From contig NZ_JAIWON010000072.1 of NCBI RefSeq assembly GCF_020216885.1, positions 1-14,796 on the forward strand: DNA of 14,796 nucleotides. Reading direction: 5' to 3'. Shown one piece after another: positions 1 through 7,400 of this stretch. Position 1 is the stretch's first letter, and every line of letters starts with the position of its first letter. This stretch comes from Zymomonas sp. GTDB taxonomy: Bacteria; Pseudomonadota; Alphaproteobacteria; Sphingomonadales; Sphingomonadaceae. Position numbers and translations under genes: made by a program. The notes under the pieces are model-generated. The model did not search any database. It saw nothing but the letters and a program-made list of their open reading frames with translations, and was not told the DNA's origin.

Positions 1-859
1 GATCTTCGTCCCATCCCGTTAGTGGCATTGCATCGGTTATCAGCATTAAATGCTCTGCGCCCTTTGCCTTATAGGCAAGGCGGATATTCGATGGATGGAC
101 ATGTTCCCCGTCAGCAATAATGCCCGCATAAGCGTTATCACTATCTAACGCTGCCCCGACAACGGCAGGCGAACGGCTGGTATTTTGAGACATGGCATTA
201 AATAAATGGGTAAAGCCGCTTGCCCCTGCCTTGAGCGCATTCATGGCAGTTTCGTAATCACTATCCGAATGACCAATAGAGACAATAACGCCAGCCTTTG
301 TCAGTCGAGTAATAAGTGAGGCATCCATTGTTTCCGGTGCCAAGGTCAGGAGAATTCGGAAATTATCTTTATTCTTTCGAGCGCTGTTGCATAAAAAGTT
401 GATATCATCTTCACTGATCGGACGAATTTTGCTGGCCGCGTGGATGCCACGCCGCGTCATTGCAATAAAAGGCCCTTCGATATGTAGGCCGACAATGCCT
501 TTAATACCCGCCTGAATAGCGTCTTCAATGGCATGAACGGCTGTTTTGATAGCTGTCGTCTCTTCACTGACCAAAGTCGGTAGTAAAGATGTGGTGCCAA
601 AAGCACGATGCGCCGCCGCAATTTTTGAAATGGCGTTTACATCAGGATGATCGTTAAAAAGGTAACTACCACCACCGTTAACCTGAATATCAATAAAACC
701 TGCCAAAAGGATCTGATGATGCAGGTCTATGGTTGGGATATCGCAAGGCAGCGGTTGATCGGTAATGGCTTTTATCACGCCATTTTCGATTAACAGGCTG
801 TGATCGGTCAATATCGTATCTGGTGTAACGATTTGTCCATGCGTAAAGGCAAGCTGCAT
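1..859 (-). CDS. nagA: N-acetylglucosamine-6-phosphate deacetylase, C-terminus cut by window edge
   Basis: Amidohydrolase-superfamily enzyme that removes the acetyl group from GlcNAc-6-phosphate in the cytoplasm, for amino-sugar catabolism and cell-wall recycling. Translating the minus strand from ATG at 859 gives 286 codons running off the left edge; the family is usually about 380 residues, so roughly the last quarter is missing. NagA motifs appear in order: DIQVNGGG near residue 55, GLHIEGPF near 125 (metal-binding Glu), GHSDSDYE near 195, HLFNAM near 218, DGEHVHP near 250 and the catalytic TDAMPLTG near 276. The N-terminus MQLAFTHGQIVTPD fits the short beta-sandwich strand that opens these proteins. 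It lies 75 bp downstream of the tetR stop on the same strand with no clear promoter between, so read-through from tetR is possible. No nagB is visible in the window. The family call is secure; the start is likely. Confidence 0.93.
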   Translation of the reverse strand, partial: MQLAFTHGQIVTPDTILTDHSLLIENGVIKAITDQPLPCDIPTIDLHHQILLAGFIDIQVNGGGSYLFNDHPDVNAISKIAAAHRAFGTTSLLPTLVSEETTAIKTAVHAIEDAIQAGIKGIVGLHIEGPFIAMTRRGIHAASKIRPISEDDINFLCNSARKNKDNFRILLTLAPETMDASLITRLTKAGVIVSIGHSDSDYETAMNALKAGASGFTHLFNAMSQNTSRSPAVVGAALDSDNAYAGIIADGEHVHPSNIRLAYKAKGAEHLMLITDAMPLTGWDED

Positions 860-934
860 CAAAACTTCTTTCGGGAGAATGAGAAAATCAGAGACAGGCG
901 TTAGATTTTTGAAAAGACCAAAAAGAGAAGCGAA

Positions 935-1555
935 TTAAGGCGCGTAAGCCTTGAGAAAAAGGGAAACAATCTGACTGACATCAGCCTCTATTTCTTCTTT
1001 ATTCGCGAGATTTTCTTGGGGGATATTATAAAGTCTGGAAGCGATACTGCGAGCGCTTAGAGAGTGAAGAAAGAAAGAGGCTGCATATTCAGGGTCTTCC
1101 TGACGGATCTGTTTCTTTTCCATGGCTGAAGCAAAATAGGATGCCAATTTCCGCATGGCGGTTTGGGGCCCTGCTTCGTAAAAAATTTTTCCGACTTCAG
1201 GGAAACGCCAACATTCAACAATCGCTAGTCGAAACAAGGCTCTTTTATCAGATTCGATAATATTCCGACAGAAATGACAGCCATATTGGTTCAGCGTAAT
1301 TTCAATTTCAGCTTGTGGATTAAGCAAATCTGTATAAACTTTGTGAAATTCACCCGCCAGCCGTTCAATCACAGCCCGAAACAAGGCTTCTTTTGAAGGA
1401 AAATGAGACCATAACGTCCCCTTTGATCCTCCGACTTTGGCCGCAATCGCTGACATGGAAGTTTCGGCATATCCTTTTTCAAGGAAAAAGCGTTTTGCCT
1501 CTTCCAGAATAGCTTCTCGGCGATCAATACCTTTATGCTGCTTTGATATATTCAT
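935..1555 (-). CDS. TetR/AcrR-family repressor of the adjacent efflux operon
   Basis: DNA-binding transcriptional repressor. The N-terminal helix-turn-helix is clear: it starts at RREAILEEAKRFFLEKGY, continues with TSMSAIAAKVGGSKGTLWSHF and ends at SKEALF. The C-terminal half resembles the AefR-type TetR ligand domain (for example LAIVECWRFPEVGKIFYEAG). I chose ATG at 1555 (206 residues, normal for TetR). An upstream in-frame ATG at 1603 would add 16 residues, but it lies upstream of the best promoter match (TTGTCA, 17 bp, TAGAGT); ATG 1564 is the other alternative. A GGAA stretch precedes ATG 1555. The gene is divergent from the NodT-EmrA-EmrB genes, the classic layout of a local repressor whose ligand is a pump substrate. 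Operator-like palindromes lie over its own -10 and in the leader of the efflux operon, suggesting autoregulation. A CxxC (GCHFC) in the ligand domain has no known meaning. Confidence 0.88.
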   Translation of the reverse strand: MNISKQHKGIDRREAILEEAKRFFLEKGYAETSMSAIAAKVGGSKGTLWSHFPSKEALFRAVIERLAGEFHKVYTDLLNPQAEIEITLNQYGCHFCRNIIESDKRALFRLAIVECWRFPEVGKIFYEAGPQTAMRKLASYFASAMEKKQIRQEDPEYAASFFLHSLSARSIASRLYNIPQENLANKEEIEADVSQIVSLFLKAYAP

Positions 1556-1573
1556 AATTTCCATAATGTAAAA

Positions 1574-1588
1574 TACTCTATGGTACGG
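1574..1588. promoter_or_regulatory. Candidate TetR operator 1
   Basis: TACTCTATGGTACGG matches the sequence at 1634-1648 at 12 of 15 positions and is an imperfect dyad (TAC...GTA). It covers the putative tetR -10. This suggests a site for repressor binding and autoregulation; it is inferred from symmetry and duplication only. Confidence 0.5.
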
Positions 1589-1603
1589 TTTTTCCCTTGA
1601 CAA
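1575..1603 (-). promoter_or_regulatory. Putative tetR promoter
   Basis: On the minus strand, -35 TTGTCA (1603-1598) and -10 TAGAGT (1580-1575) are separated by exactly 17 bp. Transcription would start near 1568, just upstream of ATG 1564/1555. The -10 lies inside the operator-like sequence at 1574-1585. The plus strand carries a perfect TTGACA at 1597-1602 over the same bases, but I find no good -10 for it at 16-18 bp, so the efflux operon's own promoter remains unplaced. Confidence 0.45.
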
Positions 1604-1632
1604 AAACCACCTTCGCGCACAAGAAAAAAGTT

Positions 1633-1648
1633 GTACTATCTAGTACGG
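1633..1648. promoter_or_regulatory. Candidate TetR operator 2
   Basis: GTACTATCTAGTAC (1633-1646) is a 14-bp dyad: GTACTA and TAGTAC arms around a TC centre. It is followed by GG, as in operator 1, which lies exactly 60 bp upstream. It sits just before the ribosome binding site and start of the outer-membrane lipoprotein gene, where a bound repressor would block transcription of the efflux operon. Confidence 0.55.
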
Positions 1649-1656
1649 AAGAATTT

Positions 1657-3090
1657 ATGCATCTTAAACGATCACTCATTACCAGTATTTCTGTAGCAGC
1701 GCTATTGCTGACAGGATGTGCCTCAATTCCCAAATTGGGAAAAGCGCCAAAAGTAAAAGACGTGCATGATTATGCAACGGCGCAATCCCTTGCCGGTAAT
1801 GGTTCCGCTTGGCCTGGTGAAGGTTGGTGGAAGTCTTATGGTGATCCCCAGCTTGACCAATTGATGACCGAGGCTTTGGCAAAAGCGCCGGATATGGCGA
1901 TTGCCAAGGCGCGTATCCTATCGGCTGCCGGTAGTAAACAAGTAGCCGGTGCGGGATTACTACCTTCGGTGAATGGGTTTGTCGGAACGGGTGCCGGTCA
2001 TTTAATGCGGGATCAGGAAATCCGGCAAGTGACGGGTCGGAATGATGAGTTTAAAGATTGGGGTGATGGCGGATCATCATTCCTGACTATTCGTTATAAT
2101 ATTGATATCTGGGGTGGATATCGCGCCAAATTGGCGGCGGCTACCTCGGAAGCAAAAGCGGCCGTCGTGGATTCTCATGAAGCCGCTTTGACCCTGACGA
2201 CCAGTATTGCGGCAGCCTATGCCAATCTGTCTCGTTTATTTGAAGAACAGCAGGTTCTAAATAGGACATTGGCTGTCCGTAACCATGTATTGGAATTGAC
2301 CCAGCAAAGATTGGGGCATGGATTGGACAATGATTCAACCATGCAAGATGCCAGCGCCAGACTGGCGAATGCCCAAGCAGATCTGACAGCTAATCAGGAA
2401 TCCATTGATCTGGTTCGGCATCAGATTGCCGCTTTGATGGGGGCAGGACCTGATCGCGGTATGGCGATCACGCGGCCTCAATCTGTGAAATTGCGGGCAG
2501 TCGGTTTGCCAGATAATGCGGCTTTGAATCTTTTGGGGCGGCGGCCTGATATTGTGGCCGCTCGTTTGACAGCGGAAGCCGCCGGTTATCGCGTCAAAGT
2601 GGCAAAAACCCAATTTTACCCCAATATCAGCCTAAACGGTATTGTCGGTTATCAGACGCGCGCTTTGGAGCATATGGCTACCCATGGTCTGGCTTTGGGG
2701 GCAGCGAGTGCGGCGCTTAATCTGCCTATTTTCAGAGGTGGCAGCCTATCCGGTCAATATCGTGAGGCATGGGCTACCTATCAGGAAGCCGTTGCCAGCT
2801 ATGACAAAACCTTGTCACAGGCGTTGCAGCAGGTCGCTGATGCGGCAACCAGTCAAAAACAACTTAATCTTCAGCTTGACCAAACAGTTCAAGCCCTTAA
2901 TCATGCCGAACTTTCCTATAATGTGTTAGCAAATCGCTATAAAAGCGGTCTCGTGACCTATATCGAGGTTTTGCAGGGGGAGGAAAATGTCCTGACCCTT
3001 AGAAAAGCAGTCGCCGATCTTCGGGCGAGAGCCTTCCAGCTTGATGTCTCTTTGATTCAGGCTTTGGGTGGCGGTTTTACGGCAGCATAA
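1657..3090 (+). CDS. NodT/OprM-family outer-membrane efflux lipoprotein
   Basis: Outer-membrane channel of a tripartite drug efflux system (TolC/OprM class, two OEP repeats). Starting at ATG 1657 gives 477 residues with a lipoprotein signal: KR at 4-5, a hydrophobic core, and lipobox L-T-G-C with the lipidated Cys at residue 21. This start has GGAAGAA a few bases upstream. An in-frame TTG at 1597 would add 20 residues before the signal peptide and is rejected for that reason. Family signatures include WWKSYGDPQLDQLM near residue 57, LGRRPDIVAARL near 292 followed by VAKTQFYPNISLNG, and LANRYKSGLVTYIEVLQ near the C-terminus, which repeats the tip-helix pattern. The length is typical. The EmrA-type gene starts 21 bp downstream, so the two are surely co-transcribed. 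Substrates cannot be told from sequence. Confidence 0.92.
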   Translation: MHLKRSLITSISVAALLLTGCASIPKLGKAPKVKDVHDYATAQSLAGNGSAWPGEGWWKSYGDPQLDQLMTEALAKAPDMAIAKARILSAAGSKQVAGAGLLPSVNGFVGTGAGHLMRDQEIRQVTGRNDEFKDWGDGGSSFLTIRYNIDIWGGYRAKLAAATSEAKAAVVDSHEAALTLTTSIAAAYANLSRLFEEQQVLNRTLAVRNHVLELTQQRLGHGLDNDSTMQDASARLANAQADLTANQESIDLVRHQIAALMGAGPDRGMAITRPQSVKLRAVGLPDNAALNLLGRRPDIVAARLTAEAAGYRVKVAKTQFYPNISLNGIVGYQTRALEHMATHGLALGAASAALNLPIFRGGSLSGQYREAWATYQEAVASYDKTLSQALQQVADAATSQKQLNLQLDQTVQALNHAELSYNVLANRYKSGLVTYIEVLQGEENVLTLRKAVADLRARAFQLDVSLIQALGGGFTAA

Positions 3091-3111
3091 CTTTTTTTGT
3101 GAGTGACAACT

Positions 3112-4317
3112 ATGGCAGATAACAATACCACGGTTCAGGCCGCCGCAGATCAGGGTGACAGCAAGCTGTCATTGGATAAACAGGACGCTACCCAGAATAC
3201 CGTTTCCGAGCCGGACGAACAGAATAAATCCAATAGAAAACGTTGGTTGCGCTATCTGGCGATAGTGCTGGTCGTCATCGCGATTATTTACGGCATTTGG
3301 TATTTCTTGGTCGGTTCCCGTCATGCGTCAACTGACAACGCTTATACTAATGCGGAATCCGCGCAGGTCATGGCCTTGGTCTCGGGACCCGTCGCGCAGG
3401 TCTTTGTTTCAGACACCCAACAGGTTCAGAAGGGAGATTTACTGGTTCGTCTTAATCCCGATGATCAGAAGATTTCTTTAGCAAAGGCTGAAGCTGATTT
3501 TGCCGCTGCAGAAAGAAAATTCGGACAAACTTCAGCCAGCAGTGATGCCTTGTCCCAAGCCATTGTTGCGCAGCAGGCTAATGTCGAACAGGCCGAAGCC
3601 AATTACCTGTCCGCGCAGTCAACCTATCATCGGGCAGAAACCGACTATAACCGTCGTCGTTCATTAGTTGAATCCGGTGCCGTGTCACGGGATGAAATGA
3701 CGGCGGTTTCCAATGCTTTGGAAAAAGCACGGGCAGCTCTGTTACAAAGTCATGCTGCTGTCGATCAGGCACATGCCGCAAAAGAAGAAGCAATCGGTAA
3801 TTTTGAAGCTAATCAGGCTTTGATTAAAAATACAACGGTCAGTACCAATCCGCAGGTTCGTGCTGCAAAAGCCGCCTTGGATCAGGCGCGTTTAGACAAT
3901 AGTCGTCTGGAAATTCGCGCACCCATGGCGGGTGTTGTGACCCAAAGACAGGTTCAGGTCGGCCAGCGCGTCAATGTCGGCACTCCGATTGCCACTATTG
4001 TGCCTATCGAACAGATATATGTCGATGCCAATTTCAAAGAAACCCAGCTTGGCAAGGTCAAGGTTGGTCAGACGGCGACGGTCAAATCCGATCTTTATGG
4101 TGGTGATGTGGTTTATCACGGTCATGTCGTCGGTTTTTCAGGCGGCACCGGATCTGCCTTTTCTCTCATTCCTGCCCAGAATGCGACGGGTAACTGGATC
4201 AAAGTCGTCCAGCGTTTGCCTGTCCGTATTGCCCTTGATCCCAAGGAATTGAGAGCCCATCCGTTGCGCGTGGGTTTGTCGATGGAGGCTGACATTGACC
4301 TTTCTTCAAAAAATTAG
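3112..4317 (+). CDS. emrA: EmrA/HlyD-type membrane fusion protein
   Basis: Periplasmic adaptor linking the inner-membrane MFS pump to the outer-membrane channel. From ATG 3112 it has 401 residues: a charged, Gln/Asp-rich cytoplasmic tail (about 1-44), one membrane helix (WLRYLAIVLVVIAIIYGIWY, about 45-64), the EmrA-like opening STDNAYTNAESAQV, a lipoyl half (VSGPVAQVFV...VQKGDLLVRLNPDD), a long alpha-helical hairpin (about 115-245, rich in Ala/Gln/Glu), a second lipoyl half (LEIRAPMAGVVTQRQVQVGQRV) and a beta-barrel (FKETQLGKVKVGQTATVKSD). A GTG at 3103 would add three residues; ATG is preferred, though its ribosome site (GAGTGA) is weak. It lies between the outer-membrane lipoprotein gene and the emrB-type gene, which overlaps its 3' end by 23 nt. 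The symbol reflects family resemblance, not proven substrate range. Confidence 0.92.
   Translation: MADNNTTVQAAADQGDSKLSLDKQDATQNTVSEPDEQNKSNRKRWLRYLAIVLVVIAIIYGIWYFLVGSRHASTDNAYTNAESAQVMALVSGPVAQVFVSDTQQVQKGDLLVRLNPDDQKISLAKAEADFAAAERKFGQTSASSDALSQAIVAQQANVEQAEANYLSAQSTYHRAETDYNRRRSLVESGAVSRDEMTAVSNALEKARAALLQSHAAVDQAHAAKEEAIGNFEANQALIKNTTVSTNPQVRAAKAALDQARLDNSRLEIRAPMAGVVTQRQVQVGQRVNVGTPIATIVPIEQIYVDANFKETQLGKVKVGQTATVKSDLYGGDVVYHGHVVGFSGGTGSAFSLIPAQNATGNWIKVVQRLPVRIALDPKELRAHPLRVGLSMEADIDLSSKN
4284..4288 (+). promoter_or_regulatory. Ribosome binding site fixing the emrB TTG start
   Basis: GGAGG lies inside the emrA reading frame, 6 nt before TTG 4295. It is among the best Shine-Dalgarno matches in the window and is the reason for accepting a non-ATG start that overlaps emrA. 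Confidence 0.7.
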
Positions 4318-5896
4318 TCATCGCTTTCATGACTTTTTTGCAGGTTTTTCCTTTGGCCCTCCCGATGGTCAAAGGCAGCCTGCCTCGGCGGAAGGTCTGC
4401 TGTCTGGTTCTAAACAGGCTATTGCTTGTATCATTCTGGCTTTGACCAATTTCATGGTTGTGCTCGATACAACCATTGCCAATGTTTCTGTGCCTCATAT
4501 CGCGGGAGACCTTGCGGTTTCCAACTCCCAAGGCACTTGGGTTATCACGTCTTATGCTGTGGCAGAAGCTATCTGTGTGCCATTGACGGGATGGCTTTCC
4601 CGTCGTTTCGGCACCGTGCTTTTGTTCTTTATTTCAATTATCGGTTTTACCAGCTTCTCTTGCCTGTGCGGTTTTTCACATAGCCTGATGGTTTTGTTGA
4701 TTTTCCGTTGTTTGCAGGGATTTTTCGGTGGCCCATTGATGCCGATTACTCAAACGCTTTTGCTGCGTGTGTTCAGAAAAGAGCAGCATGCGCAGGCGAT
4801 GGGTATTTGGGCAATGACGACCATTACTGCGCCTATTATTGGTCCTATTATGGGTGGGTGGTTGAGTGACAACTGGTCGTGGCCGTGGATTTTCTATATC
4901 AATATTCCTATCGGGATTATCTGTGCCATGGGTGTTTTTGCCCTGTTACGGAGTGTCGAAACCCGCACCCTGAAAGAATATATTGATAAGGGCGGCCTCA
5001 CTATTATGGTTATCTGGATTGCTTGTCTCCAGATCGCCCTTGATCTTGGTCATGATCATGACTGGTTGAGCAGTCGGATGATTGTTACGCTACTTATTCT
5101 GGCAGCAATCGGCTTCGTTGTCTTTGTGATTTGGGAGTTAACCGAAAAACAACCGATCGTTGATCTTAAGATCTTTCGGCATCGCGGCTTTACGATCAGT
5201 GTTCTGTCCCTATCCTTTAGTTTCGGGGTGTTTTTCGCTTCGGCTGTGATTATTCCGCAATGGCTTCAACGTGTTATGGGCTATACCGCAACTGATTCCG
5301 GTCTTGTGACCGCTATGTCCGGTATTTTGGCAGTGTTTTTCTCTCCCATCGTTGCGAAGTTAAGCGGGAAGGTCGATGCCCGTATTCTTGTTAGTTTCGG
5401 TATTTTATGGTTGGGAGGATGCACCGCGCTTCGCACTTTTTGGGATACCAATAGCAGCTATTGGATATTTGCTGTTCCCCAATTTTTGCAAGGGATCGGG
5501 ATGCCTTTCTTCTTTGTTCCTTTAACGACCCTTGCTTTATCTTCGGTGTTACCAGAGGAAACGACTTCTGCTGCCGGTCTTATGAACTTTTTGAGAACTT
5601 TGGCGGGCGCTATCGGAACCTCTTGGTCAACCACGGTTTGGGAAGATTATGCTCGTAAGATGCATAATGAACTGGCCAATATCATTCCGACCCCGAATGC
5701 CATCTTGCCCGTTCTGCAAATGGGTGGGCAAAATACTCTGAAAGCCAGAGCCTTTTTCGATGCTTTGGTGGATACGCAGTCTTACGCGCTATCAACGACC
5801 CATATTTTCTTTATCAGCACGATGGTTTTCGTTGTGGCTTCTTCGGTGATCTGGTTGGCACCAGCGCCCAAGAAAAAGCAAGAAAAGCAGGGATAA
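4295..5896 (+). CDS. emrB: EmrB/QacA-type MFS multidrug transporter (DHA2, 14 helices)
   Basis: Inner-membrane proton-drug antiporter, 533 residues, matching the 14-helix DHA2 family. Visible signatures are helix 1 with LDTTIANVSVPHIAGDL, the loop GWLSRRFG, helix 5 motif C (GPIMGGWLSDNWSWPWIF followed by YINIPIG), and LPEETTSAAGLMNFLRTLAGAIGTS in a late helix. A hydrophilic N-terminal tail of about 38 residues precedes helix 1. The start is TTG at 4295, supported by a strong ribosome site GGAGG at 4284-4288 with 6 nt spacing. There is no in-frame ATG before helix 1. The gene overlaps emrA by 23 nt, so translation is likely coupled. A perfect 11-bp hairpin follows the stop. With the adaptor and outer-membrane channel it should form a complete tripartite exporter. 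Substrate is unknown. Confidence 0.93.
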   Translation: MTFLQKISHRFHDFFAGFSFGPPDGQRQPASAEGLLSGSKQAIACIILALTNFMVVLDTTIANVSVPHIAGDLAVSNSQGTWVITSYAVAEAICVPLTGWLSRRFGTVLLFFISIIGFTSFSCLCGFSHSLMVLLIFRCLQGFFGGPLMPITQTLLLRVFRKEQHAQAMGIWAMTTITAPIIGPIMGGWLSDNWSWPWIFYINIPIGIICAMGVFALLRSVETRTLKEYIDKGGLTIMVIWIACLQIALDLGHDHDWLSSRMIVTLLILAAIGFVVFVIWELTEKQPIVDLKIFRHRGFTISVLSLSFSFGVFFASAVIIPQWLQRVMGYTATDSGLVTAMSGILAVFFSPIVAKLSGKVDARILVSFGILWLGGCTALRTFWDTNSSYWIFAVPQFLQGIGMPFFFVPLTTLALSSVLPEETTSAAGLMNFLRTLAGAIGTSWSTTVWEDYARKMHNELANIIPTPNAILPVLQMGGQNTLKARAFFDALVDTQSYALSTTHIFFISTMVFVVASSVIWLAPAPKKKQEKQG

Positions 5897-5913
5897 CAGT
5901 CTTCCCGAAGATG

Positions 5914-5944
5914 CCTGCCTTCGTATAGAAGAAACGAAGGCAGG
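5914..5944 (+). terminator. Perfect 11-bp hairpin between emrB and the CNT gene
   Basis: CCTGCCTTCGT (5914-5924) pairs perfectly with ACGAAGGCAGG (5934-5944) around a 9-nt loop, 17 nt after the emrB stop. No U-tract follows on either strand, so it is not a canonical intrinsic terminator. It may be a weak terminator, an mRNA-stabilising 3' stem, or a structure that hides the ribosome site of the next gene, since the TTG at 5948 lies only three bases downstream. Confidence 0.5.
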
Positions 5945-5947
5945 TAA

Positions 5948-7186
5948 TTGAAAGGGGTAGGGGCTATTTTTACAGAACATCTAACGGGCATGATGGGAGC
6001 ATTATGCCTTATTGCGGTTGCTTTTGGCTTGTCGTCGAACCGCCGAAAAATTAAAATACGGCAGGTTTTTGGTGCTTTTTTAACGCAAATTATCCTTGCC
6101 ATTCTTATTCTTTATGTCCCTTTTGGGCAAAATATGATGGCGGCGATTGCCCGCTTTGTGAATAATTTTATTGGATATGCGTCAGCCGGTTCGGCTTTTC
6201 TTTTTGGCCCTTTGGCGACATCGCCTTTGGGCCATAATTTTGCGATGCAGGCTTTGCCGGTTCTGATCTTTTTTTCTTCCCTGATTTCTATTTTTTATCA
6301 CCTTGGCTTGATGCAATTTTTGGTGCGTTGGATCGGAGGGGCGATTGAGAAATTGACCCAGATCGGGCGGGTTGAAGCCATCAATTGTGCAACCAATATT
6401 TTCGTTGGGCAAAGTGAATCCCCCTTGGTCGTGGGACCCTATTTGGCTGAATTGCCGCCCGAAAGGCTGTTTACCATTATGGTTACAGGGATGAGTGGGA
6501 TTGCTGGCACCTTGTTGGCAGCTTATGCCCAGATGGGTATTCGGTTAGATTATCTGTTAACCGCCAACCTGATGGCAGCGCCAGCCGGTATCATGATGGC
6601 CAAAATTATGATGCCCGATTTGGCAGAGGCCAGTGATTTTGAAGAAAAAATTGCGCCTCATCAGAAAAAATCAGCCAATATCATTATGGCAGCCGCCGAA
6701 GGCGCCCAACAAGGGGTCAAGCTGGCTGTGGCTGTCGGGGCAATGGTAATGGCTTTTGTTGCCTTGATGGCTATGGCCAATGGAATCTGCCAGATGGTTG
6801 GAGGCTGGTTTGGTTGGCCTGACGTTACTTTTCAGAGTTTGATCGGCACAGCTTTCCGTCCTGTTATGTGGTTGATGGGCGTGCCTTGGACAGAGTCAGG
6901 CGTGGCCGGTAGTTTGATGGGTGAGAAAGTTATTCTGAACGAGTTTATTGCCTATATCCATTTTGGCCAGATAACGTCCGATTTGTCTCCTCATAGCATG
7001 GCTATTGTGACTTTTGCGCTGTGTGGTTTCGCTAATATTTCATCGATTGCCATTCAAATGGCCGTGATAGGCGGCATCGTGCCGCAGCAACGACCTGTAA
7101 TTGCCCGATTGGGCGGAAAGGCGTTGGTCGCCGCCATTCTTGCCAATTTAATGAGTGCCACCTTAGCCGGTTTATTGGTGTCCTGA
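5948..7186 (+). CDS. nupC: Concentrative nucleoside transporter (CNT/NupC family)
   Basis: Inner-membrane cation-coupled importer of nucleosides, 412 residues as drawn, the usual length for bacterial CNTs. Family signatures are visible: SSNRRKIKIRQV after the first helix, GQSESPLVV in hairpin loop 1 (about 154-162), NEFIAY (about 331-336) and CGFANISSIAIQ in hairpin loop 2 (about 359-370). These positions carry the substrate-binding Gln/Glu and Asn/Ser of CNT structures such as the Vibrio cholerae protein. The start is uncertain: TTG 5948 has only a poor ribosome site that falls within the upstream hairpin, while ATG 5990 (residue 15) would begin closer to the first helix. It opens a run of purine genes but is separated from the AzgA gene by about 214 bp. 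Whether it prefers purine or pyrimidine nucleosides cannot be read from these motifs alone; its context favours purines. Confidence 0.9.
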   Translation: MKGVGAIFTEHLTGMMGALCLIAVAFGLSSNRRKIKIRQVFGAFLTQIILAILILYVPFGQNMMAAIARFVNNFIGYASAGSAFLFGPLATSPLGHNFAMQALPVLIFFSSLISIFYHLGLMQFLVRWIGGAIEKLTQIGRVEAINCATNIFVGQSESPLVVGPYLAELPPERLFTIMVTGMSGIAGTLLAAYAQMGIRLDYLLTANLMAAPAGIMMAKIMMPDLAEASDFEEKIAPHQKKSANIIMAAAEGAQQGVKLAVAVGAMVMAFVALMAMANGICQMVGGWFGWPDVTFQSLIGTAFRPVMWLMGVPWTESGVAGSLMGEKVILNEFIAYIHFGQITSDLSPHSMAIVTFALCGFANISSIAIQMAVIGGIVPQQRPVIARLGGKALVAAILANLMSATLAGLLVS

Positions 7187-7400
7187 ATTATGTCAAAAAC
7201 GATTGCAAAATATCAGTTTAATCCACAATTATTGGAAGAAAAATATTTATTTTTCAATATGTTATGTAGCGATATATTAAAAGATATTGTCTCTTTTTTT
7301 AATCCTTTACGTTCCCTTTTGAAAAATTTTGGATCAAGGCGACAAAGTCCTGTCAGTTCTTGGCAATATAATGTAACGAATGGCGGAAATGGGGGATATC
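7187..7400 (+). other. AT-rich intergenic region between the CNT and AzgA genes
   Basis: About 214 bp, clearly more AT-rich than its neighbours, with runs of A and T. It holds a perfect TATAAT at 7367-7372 (listed separately). A possible small frame (ATG 7190 to stop 7417, 75 codons) crosses it and runs into the AzgA gene, but it has no ribosome site and no recognisable domain. I see no strong hairpin. Confidence 0.5.
7367..7372 (+). promoter_or_regulatory. Putative -10 box for the azgA-NUP-ade operon
   Basis: A perfect TATAAT lies 28 bp before ATG 7401 in an AT-rich spacer, which would put the transcription start near 7379 and leave a leader of about 20 nt containing the ribosome site. No good -35 is seen at 16-18 bp, so an activator or a relaxed promoter would be needed. 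Confidence 0.4.

Noticed and set aside
937..952. Short hairpin AAGGC/GCCTT at the end of tetR as a terminator
   Set aside because: Only 5 bp, overlaps the tetR stop, and the T-rich bases are not directly after the stem; too weak to claim termination before nagA.
1597..1656. TTG-initiated extension of the outer-membrane lipoprotein by 20 residues
   Set aside because: It would place a charged stretch before a textbook lipoprotein signal peptide and would translate through the candidate operator; ATG 1657 has its own ribosome site.
5049..5062. 14-bp perfect palindrome GTCATGATCATGAC
   Set aside because: It lies inside emrB, coding for Gly-His-Asp-His-Asp, with no promoter or repeat copy near; likely a codon coincidence.
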